This document shows, in pieces, positions 6,538 through 11,249 of a stretch of 11,249 nt of DNA. The notes under the pieces are model-generated. The model was given only the letters and a program-made list of their open reading frames with translations. It had not been told where the DNA came from and did not search any database. Made by a program: the position numbers and the translations under genes. The stretch's first letter is position 1; the number at the start of each line of letters is the position of its first letter. Source of the stretch: Acidiferrobacterales bacterium (lineage in GTDB: Bacteria; Pseudomonadota; Gammaproteobacteria; Acidiferrobacterales; Sulfurifustaceae); the NCBI GenBank assembly GCA_919902095.1, contig CAKKQL010000050.1:1-11249 (forward strand), in the 5' to 3' direction.

Positions 6538-7363
6538 CACGCATCTGCCGTTTGAAGCTGAAATCGTCGAGCGCACGCAGGAGTCACCGACGATTTTTAC
6601 ACTGCGCCTGCACTTCACCGACCCGACACAGCACGCGGCTTACCGCTTCGTGCCGGGCCAGTTCAATATGCTTTATCTATACGGCGTGGGCGAGGTGCCG
6701 ATATCCATCGTTTCCGATCCCGAGGACGAGCACCTGTTCGACCATACGATTCGCATCGTCGGGCGGGTGACGAAGGGGCTGGCACAGCTCAAAACCGGCG
6801 ACCGGGTCGGTATCCGCGGGCCGTACGGGCGCGGCTGGCCGCTGAAGCAGGCCGAAGGCCGTGACGTGATGATCGTCACCGGCGGTCTCGGCTGCGCGCC
6901 GACAGTATCGGTCATCAACTATGTGATGCGCCGGCGCGAGCGGTTCGGAAAACTTGTGATCATCCAGGGCGTCAAGCACGCCAATGACCTCATCTGGCGC
7001 GAACAGTATGAACGCTGGAGCAAGGTGCAGGACACGCAGGTATTGATCGCCGCCGATGTCGGCGCACAGCTCTGGCCGTGGCACGTGGGCCGGATCACCG
7101 AGCTCTTTGCCATGGCACACATCGAGCCATCGCAAACCGTCGCCATGATGTGCGGCCCGGAAGGGATGATGGAAGTGGCGGTGGACCATTTGTGCGAGCG
7201 CGGTGTTCCTGAAGCTTCCATCTGGCTCAGCATGGAGCGCAACATGCATTGCGCGGTGGGGCTGTGCGGGCATTGCCAGTACGGCGGCAAGTTCGTCTGC
7301 AAGGACGGACCGGTCTTTAATTATCCCGAGGTCAAGCCGCTGTTCCGTGAGAAAGGATTTTGA
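6530..7363 (+). CDS. hydG: Group 3b [NiFe] hydrogenase FAD/NAD(P)-binding subunit gamma (HydG/AsrB-like)
   Basis: A 277-residue flavoprotein of the ferredoxin-NADP reductase superfamily that exchanges electrons with NAD(P)H. The order is an FAD-binding barrel ([11 protein letters not shown] at 42-52, PISIVSDP at 57-64, [10 protein letters not shown] at 96-105), a nucleotide-binding domain ([10 protein letters not shown] at 116-125, MMCGPEGMM at 206-214) and a C-terminal cluster motif with C241, C246, C249 and C257 ([10 protein letters not shown] plus KFVCKDG) that binds [2Fe-2S]. The start ATG at 6530 lies inside the end of hydB; the frame is open further upstream, but only this start gives the family N-terminus and coupled translation. 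In the GGLGCAP loop a cysteine (C122) stands where many relatives carry a hydrophobic residue, from memory. NADH versus NADPH preference cannot be read from the sequence. Confidence 0.94.
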   Translation: MTDTHLPFEAEIVERTQESPTIFTLRLHFTDPTQHAAYRFVPGQFNMLYLYGVGEVPISIVSDPEDEHLFDHTIRIVGRVTKGLAQLKTGDRVGIRGPYGRGWPLKQAEGRDVMIVTGGLGCAPTVSVINYVMRRRERFGKLVIIQGVKHANDLIWREQYERWSKVQDTQVLIAADVGAQLWPWHVGRITELFAMAHIEPSQTVAMMCGPEGMMEVAVDHLCERGVPEASIWLSMERNMHCAVGLCGHCQYGGKFVCKDGPVFNYPEVKPLFREKGF

Positions 7364-8139
7364 AAGCCGCCAAACCACGCCTTGCCGTTCATAAATTCGC
7401 ATCCTGCGATGGATGCCAGCTGGCGTTCTTGAATCTCGGCGAAGCGCTGCTGACGCTCGCCGGACTCGTGGATATCGTGCACTTCGCCGAGGCCGGGCCG
7501 GTGGCACCGGAGACGCCGGTGGACATCGCCTTTATCGAGGGCAGTATCTCCACCCCCGAGGACCTCGAACGCATTCAGCATGTCCGCCGGAACAGCCGCA
7601 CCCTCATCACCGTCGGTGCCTGCGCCACGGCCGGTGGTGTGCAGGCGCTGCGCAACCTCGCCGACGGACGCGAGTGGCTTGCGGGCGTGTATGCCAGGCC
7701 CGAATACGTGGCGAGCCTCGACACCTCGACGCCGATCGCGGCGCACGTGAAGGTGGACCTGGAACTCTGGGGCTGCCCGGTGAACGGCCGCCAGGTGCTC
7801 GCGGCAGTGCGCGCGCTGCTCTTCGGCGTGACGCCGGCCGAGGAACGCGACAAGCTGTGCCTTGAGTGCAAGCGCCGCGGCACGGTGTGCGTCATGGTCG
7901 CCAAGGGTATCCCCTGTCTCGGGCCGGTGACGCAGACCGGCTGCGGTGCGCTCTGCCCGGCTTTCGGACGCGATTGCTATGGTTGCTATGGCCCGGCCGA
8001 GAATCCGAATACCGATGCCCTCGGCAGGCGGTTCGCGGGCCTGGGGTTGGTGCCCGAGGCCATCGCGCGCCGGTTCCTGTTCATCAACAGCGCCGCACCG
8101 GCCTTTGCCGAGGCCGGCCGGCGCTGGAAGCCGTCATGA
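7360..8139 (+). CDS. hydD: Group 3b [NiFe] hydrogenase small subunit delta
   Basis: A 259-residue hydrogenase small subunit that wires the [NiFe] site to HydB. The proximal [4Fe-4S] cluster ligands are visible as C16 and C19 (SCDGCQ), C88 (GACATAGG) and C139 (WGCPVNG). Eight further cysteines (C167, C170, C177, C186, C195, C199, C206, C209) suffice for two more [4Fe-4S] clusters, as in cytosolic group 3 enzymes. There is no Tat signal, unlike periplasmic small subunits, so the enzyme stays in the cytoplasm. The start is TTG at 7360, overlapping the hydG stop (TTGA), with AGAAAGGA at 7349-7356 as a well-placed ribosome-binding site. The 3' end overlaps hydA by ATGA. The name follows the Pyrococcus hydBGDA scheme; hyhS or hoxY-like are alternative labels. 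Confidence 0.95.
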   Translation: MKAAKPRLAVHKFASCDGCQLAFLNLGEALLTLAGLVDIVHFAEAGPVAPETPVDIAFIEGSISTPEDLERIQHVRRNSRTLITVGACATAGGVQALRNLADGREWLAGVYARPEYVASLDTSTPIAAHVKVDLELWGCPVNGRQVLAAVRALLFGVTPAEERDKLCLECKRRGTVCVMVAKGIPCLGPVTQTGCGALCPAFGRDCYGCYGPAENPNTDALGRRFAGLGLVPEAIARRFLFINSAAPAFAEAGRRWKPS

Positions 8140-9437
8140 CCGACAAGCGCGACATCTCGATTCACGTGCCGGTGCTCGCGCGCGTCGAGGGCGAGGCGGC
8201 GCTGACGCTGAACGTGCGCGCCGGGCGCATCGAGAACCTGCAACTGCGCATTTTCGAGCCGCCGCGGCTGTTCGAAAAATTCCTCGAAGGCCGCGACTAC
8301 ACCGAGGTGCCGGACATGGTGGCGCGCATCTGCGGCATCTGCCCGGTGGCCTACCAGATGAGCGCGGTGCAGGCGATCGAAGGCATCTTCGGTATCGAAC
8401 CGACGCCGTGGATACGCGCCATGCGCCGCGTGTTCTACTGCGGCGAGTGGCTTCAGAGCCACAGCCTGCACATCCATCTGCTGGCGTTGCCGGATTTCCT
8501 CGGCTTCACGGGCGCGGTGGATATGGCCGCGAAATACCCGGCCGAGGTGCGGCGCGGCCTGCGGTTGCAGGGACTGGGCAACGACCTCATCCGGCTGTTC
8601 GGCGCGCGCTCGGTGCATCCGGTGGGCGTGCGCGTCGGCGGATTCCATCGGGCGCCGACGGTGGCGGAAGTTCAGGCGCTGCTTGAGAAGCTGCGTGCGC
8701 TGCTGCCCGGGGCCGAAGCGCTGGTGCGCTGGGTGGCGTCGCTCAAGCTGTCGGACGTGGAGCAGGACTTCACCAGCGTGGCGCTGCGCCATCCGCACGA
8801 ATATCCGCTTTATGAAGGACGGATCGTATCGAGCGCCGGGCTGGATATCGGGGCCGATGCGTTCGAGGCGCGCTTTGTCGAGCAGCAGGCAGCGTACTCG
8901 ACCGCGCTGCACTGCCTGCACGACGGCAAGCCTTATCTCGTCGGGCCGCTGGCGCGCATCAATCTCAATCTTGACCGGCTGCCGGCGTCCACGCGCGCGC
9001 TGCGGGCGGAAACCGGCGTCGCCTTTCCGAGCCGCAATCTCTACCACAGCATCGTGGCACGGGCGCTTGAGATTCATGGCGCCATGGTCGAGGCGATGCG
9101 TCTGCTCGAAGCTTACGCAGTGCCGGACATGCCGTATGTCGAGGCCAAGCCGCGCGCCGGCACGGGTTACGGCGCTACGGAAGCGCCGCGCGGCTTTTTA
9201 TGGCACCGCTACGATCTGGACGACAAGGGGAAAATCAAGGCGGCCCGCATCGTGCCGCCGACTAGCCAGAACCAGGCTCGCATCGAAGAGGACCTGCGCC
9301 TGACGCTGGAGGCGCAGGGACTGGATCAGAAAGAGGAAAGGCTGCGCTGGCTCTGTGAAACCGTGATCCGCAATTACGACCCCTGCATCTCCTGCGCCAC
9401 GCACTTCCTCGACCTGCGCGTCGAGCGCCGGGATTAA
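8136..9437 (+). CDS. hydA: Group 3b [NiFe] hydrogenase large subunit alpha
   Basis: The 433-residue catalytic subunit of the cytosolic bidirectional hydrogenase. The L1 motif RICGIC gives C66 and C69; the C-terminal DPCISC gives C417 and C420, together the four ligands of the Ni-Fe site. After the conserved H423 there is a 10-residue tail (FLDLRVERRD), implying proteolytic maturation. The N-terminal HVPVLARVEGE (10-20) and overall length fit group 3, shorter than the 590-residue HynL in the same window. The start ATG 8136 overlaps the hydD stop; the frame is open much further upstream but that part overlaps hydD and is not hydrogenase-like. With HydB, HydG and HydD it would couple NAD(P)H oxidation to H2 formation, the reverse reaction, or, as shown for archaeal relatives, sulfur/polysulfide reduction. 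Confidence 0.96.
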   Translation: MTDKRDISIHVPVLARVEGEAALTLNVRAGRIENLQLRIFEPPRLFEKFLEGRDYTEVPDMVARICGICPVAYQMSAVQAIEGIFGIEPTPWIRAMRRVFYCGEWLQSHSLHIHLLALPDFLGFTGAVDMAAKYPAEVRRGLRLQGLGNDLIRLFGARSVHPVGVRVGGFHRAPTVAEVQALLEKLRALLPGAEALVRWVASLKLSDVEQDFTSVALRHPHEYPLYEGRIVSSAGLDIGADAFEARFVEQQAAYSTALHCLHDGKPYLVGPLARINLNLDRLPASTRALRAETGVAFPSRNLYHSIVARALEIHGAMVEAMRLLEAYAVPDMPYVEAKPRAGTGYGATEAPRGFLWHRYDLDDKGKIKAARIVPPTSQNQARIEEDLRLTLEAQGLDQKEERLRWLCETVIRNYDPCISCATHFLDLRVERRD

Positions 9438-9442
9438 GCGGG

Positions 9443-9685
9443 ATGTCTGGAAAATTCCGGCGGGCGGCGGGTTACCTGCTGCTCGCGGCTTCAGCCATCG
9501 CTGCGCTGGCAGTCTTCGTTTTGCCGTTCCTCGATGTCACCCTCACCGAAGGCGCGGTGGTTGTCGTAGCGCTCGTGGTTCTTGCGGAGGTGGCGTATTT
9601 CGCCGGCCTCGCGCTGGTCGGGCGCGATCTGTGGCAACGGCTGAAGGCGCAGATCGAGAAACTGGGAAAGGGGGAGTCGCGATAA
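9443..9685 (+). CDS. Small two-helix membrane protein, transporter-suffix-like
   Basis: An 80-residue protein with two hydrophobic helices at about 9-30 (GYLLLAASAIAALAVFVLPF) and 37-60, then an amphipathic basic tail (RDLWQRLKAQIEKLGKG). The pattern of a polar turn LDVTLTEG between helices and GRDLWQRLKAQ after the second resembles the short 'transporter suffix domain' proteins I know from other Proteobacteria, whose function is unclear. It begins 5 bp after hydA, with GCGGG immediately before the ATG as a short-spaced ribosome-binding site, so it is probably co-transcribed with the hydrogenase. Why a soluble group 3b enzyme should carry a membrane protein in its operon is open: a tether is possible, or a chance neighbour at the operon end. 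Convergent with folE2, with 15 bp between the two stops. Confidence 0.8.
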   Translation: MSGKFRRAAGYLLLAASAIAALAVFVLPFLDVTLTEGAVVVVALVVLAEVAYFAGLALVGRDLWQRLKAQIEKLGKGESR

Positions 9686-9700
9686 CCGGGCGGGCCGGGA

Positions 9701-10573
9701 CTAGGCCGGATTGGTGAGCTTGTCGCGCTGGATCATCGCGTACGCCGAGTGGTTGTGGATGGACTCGAAGTTTTCCGACTCCACCACATAGGCGTCAATG
9801 CGCGCGTCGCGGTTCAGCACCGCGGCCACGTCGCGCACCATGTCCTCGACGAACTTGGGGTTGTCATACGCGCGTTCGGTGACGAATTTCTCGTCCGGGC
9901 GCTTGAGCAGCCCGTAAAGCTCGCAGCTCGCCTGTTTCTCGACGATATCAATGATGTCTTCGACCCAGACGAAGGTGTTGGTGCGCACCGCAAGCGTCAC
10001 GTGCGAACGCTGGTTGTGCGCGCCGTACTGGGAGATTTCCTTGGAGCACGGGCACAGGCTCGTGACCGGGATGATGACCTTGATGGTCATGATGTGCCTG
10101 CCGTCGCGGACCTCGCCGACGAAACTGACCTGGTAGTCCATCAGGCTCTTCACGCCCGAGACCGGCGCCGCCTTGTTGATGAAGTACGGGAAGCTCATCT
10201 CGATGTGGCCGGTCTTGGCTTCGAGGCGCTCGGTCATTTCGACGAGCATGTCCTTGAACGACTCGACCGAGATTTCCATGTCGTGCGCATTCAGAATCTC
10301 GACGAAGCGCGACATGTGCGTGCCCTTGAAGTTGTGCGGCAGCTCCACGTACATGTTGAAGTTGGCGATGGTGTGCTGCTCGCCCTGGGAGCGGTCTTTG
10401 ACGCGCACCGGGTGGCGGATGTCCTTGATCCCGACCTTGTCGATTGGCAGCCGACGCGTGTCCGGACTGTTCTGGACGTCGGCGATCGGATCGAGCCGAG
10501 GGCCGCGCGACACGGATGTCGCGTCCGCGGATTCGGCAATGGCGATCGGTTCGGCTTTACCCTGCGCTTTCAT
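9701..10573 (-). CDS. folE2: GTP cyclohydrolase FolE2 (type IB)
   Basis: A 290-residue enzyme that converts GTP to 7,8-dihydroneopterin triphosphate, the first step of folate (and queuosine precursor) synthesis, without strict need for zinc. The family signature [19 protein letters not shown] lies at 172-190. Residues C174, H186, E228 and H273 are spaced exactly like the metal ligands C147, H159, E201 and H246 of the Neisseria enzyme. [12 protein letters not shown] closes the protein. ATG 10573 is taken as start: the frame is open to 10720, but an earlier start would lie inside dxs and upstream of the promoter at 10611-10639. This start leaves about 35 residues before the conserved [11 protein letters not shown] core, longer than usual; GTG at 10513 is an alternative giving a shorter protein. 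The ribosome-binding site is weak. Confidence 0.95.
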   Translation of the reverse strand: MKAQGKAEPIAIAESADATSVSRGPRLDPIADVQNSPDTRRLPIDKVGIKDIRHPVRVKDRSQGEQHTIANFNMYVELPHNFKGTHMSRFVEILNAHDMEISVESFKDMLVEMTERLEAKTGHIEMSFPYFINKAAPVSGVKSLMDYQVSFVGEVRDGRHIMTIKVIIPVTSLCPCSKEISQYGAHNQRSHVTLAVRTNTFVWVEDIIDIVEKQASCELYGLLKRPDEKFVTERAYDNPKFVEDMVRDVAAVLNRDARIDAYVVESENFESIHNHSAYAMIQRDKLTNPA

Positions 10574-10610
10574 CGGAAATGACTCGGTCGTTCGTTGAGG
10601 GCGGGCGCGA

Positions 10611-10639
10611 ATAATGTAATAGCTGAGCGATACCGTCAA
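10611..10639 (-). promoter_or_regulatory. Candidate sigma70 promoter of folE2
   Basis: On the minus strand TTGACG (10639-10634, 5 of 6 to consensus) and CATTAT (10616-10611, 4 of 6) are separated by 17 bp. Transcription would start near 10604, leaving a leader of about 31 nt before ATG 10573. It begins 3 bp after the dxs stop, so folE2 can be expressed independently of dxs. No dxs terminator is visible, so read-through is also likely. Confidence 0.6.
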
Positions 10640-10641
10640 GT

Positions 10642-11249
10642 TTAGATAGCGTCGCGCGCGCCGATCTGTGCGGTATGACGCAGAATCGTACGCCGGATGC
10701 CGGCGGTGTCCAACCCGCACTCGGCGAGCATCTCCTCGCGGCTGCCCTGGCCGAGGAATTCGTCCGGTAATCCGAGATTCACCACGCGCACGGCGAGGTT
10801 CGCCGCCGCCAGGTATTCGTTCACCGCCGATCCGGCGCCGCCCGTTACCGCGTTTTCCTCAAGGGTAATCAGCAGTTCATGGGTGCGTGCCAGCTCGTTA
10901 ATCAGCGCTTCGTCCAGCGGTTTCACGAAACGCATGTTGACGACAGTGGCGTTGAACGCGCCGCCGGCCTCGAGCGCCGGTTGCAACAGGCTGCCAAAGG
11001 CGAGCAGGGCGATGCGCGATCCTTTGCGCCGCAGCTCGGCTTTGCCGAGCGGCAGCGCCTGCATATCGGATTCCACCGGCATGCCGGATCCCGGCCCACG
11101 CGGATAACGCACCGCCGCCGGGCCGTCGTGCATGAAACCGGTATAGAGCATCTGGCGGCATTCGTTCTCATCCGACGGCGCCATCACCACCATATTCGGC
11201 AGACAGCGCAGGTACGAAAGATCGAACGTGCCGTGGTGTGTCGGGCCGT
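10642..11249 (-). CDS. dxs: 1-deoxy-D-xylulose-5-phosphate synthase (C-terminal part, truncated by window edge)
   Basis: About 201 residues of the C-terminal third of DXS, the thiamine-diphosphate enzyme that condenses pyruvate and glyceraldehyde-3-phosphate in the first step of the MEP isoprenoid pathway. The visible protein begins within the pyrimidine-binding domain signature [18 protein letters not shown] (about 11247-11194), continues with [13 protein letters not shown] and [11 protein letters not shown], and ends with the transketolase C-terminal domain ([58 protein letters not shown]). The stop is TAA at 10644-10642. No frameshift is seen. The gene is followed 69 bp later by folE2 in the same direction. 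A housekeeping gene, useful as a taxonomic marker. Confidence 0.97.
   Translation of the reverse strand, partial: GPTHHGTFDLSYLRCLPNMVVMAPSDENECRQMLYTGFMHDGPAAVRYPRGPGSGMPVESDMQALPLGKAELRRKGSRIALLAFGSLLQPALEAGGAFNATVVNMRFVKPLDEALINELARTHELLITLEENAVTGGAGSAVNEYLAAANLAVRVVNLGLPDEFLGQGSREEMLAECGLDTAGIRRTILRHTAQIGARDAI

Noticed and set aside
5356..6618. Long minus-strand frame opposite hydB
   Set aside because: Antisense shadow of a clear Fe-S subunit gene, with no domain or ribosome-binding site.
7866..8135. Upstream extension of the hydA reading frame inside hydD
   Set aside because: The extension overlaps the cysteine-rich end of hydD and translates to non-hydrogenase sequence; ATG 8136 with the ATGA overlap gives the family N-terminus.
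10604..10622. AT-rich stretch upstream of folE2 considered as a Zur box
   Set aside because: It does not form the inverted repeat expected of gammaproteobacterial Zur sites; better explained as the -10 region of the promoter.
1..11249. CRISPR arrays, tRNA/rRNA genes, insertion sequences or phage genes
   Set aside because: No spaced direct repeats, cloverleaf-like sequences, transposase motifs or terminal inverted repeats were seen on reading the window.

Overview
The window looks like a chromosomal segment of a high-GC, probably chemolithotrophic gammaproteobacterium. The DXS and FolE2 sequences, the YqhA homologue and the gene order isp1-isp2-hynL (as in purple sulfur bacteria such as Thiocapsa) point that way. 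No tool was run, so placement below class is a guess; sulfur-oxidising lineages such as Chromatiales or Acidiferrobacterales would fit.

Layout. (1) Positions 1-4040, plus strand: the distal part of an Isp-type (group 1e) membrane-linked [NiFe] hydrogenase operon. It holds the end of isp1 (cytochrome b), isp2 (HdrD/DsrK-like iron-sulfur protein), hynL (large subunit), a 73-residue exported His-rich membrane protein, and the maturation protease hynD. The small subunit gene hynS is expected just left of the window. (2) 4041-5430: a monocistronic yqhA-like membrane protein with its own candidate promoter and a strong bidirectional terminator shared with a convergent BON-domain lipoprotein. A short divergent region follows, with candidate promoters on both strands and a 13-bp palindrome. 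(3) 5431-9685, plus strand: a tightly overlapping hydB-hydG-hydD-hydA operon for a cytosolic, NAD(P)-linked group 3b [NiFe] hydrogenase (sulfhydrogenase type), with a small two-helix membrane protein gene 5 bp after hydA. (4) 9701-11249, minus strand: folE2 (type IB GTP cyclohydrolase) with its own promoter, just downstream of the C-terminal part of dxs. These look like housekeeping genes.

How it may work together (inference): HynSL would oxidise periplasmic H2 and pass electrons through Isp1 and Isp2 to the quinone pool or to cytoplasmic sulfur/thiol chemistry. The group 3b enzyme would exchange electrons between NAD(P)H and H2, or polysulfide, in the cytoplasm. Side by side, the two enzymes could feed both respiration and reductant supply for carbon fixation. 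Only one maturation protease gene is visible for two large subunits. No hyp genes, CRISPR, IS elements, tRNA or rRNA were found. The less explained items are the His-rich small protein between hynL and hynD, a four-unit heptamer repeat with an inverted partner between isp2 and hynL, and the membrane protein attached to the otherwise soluble hydrogenase operon.
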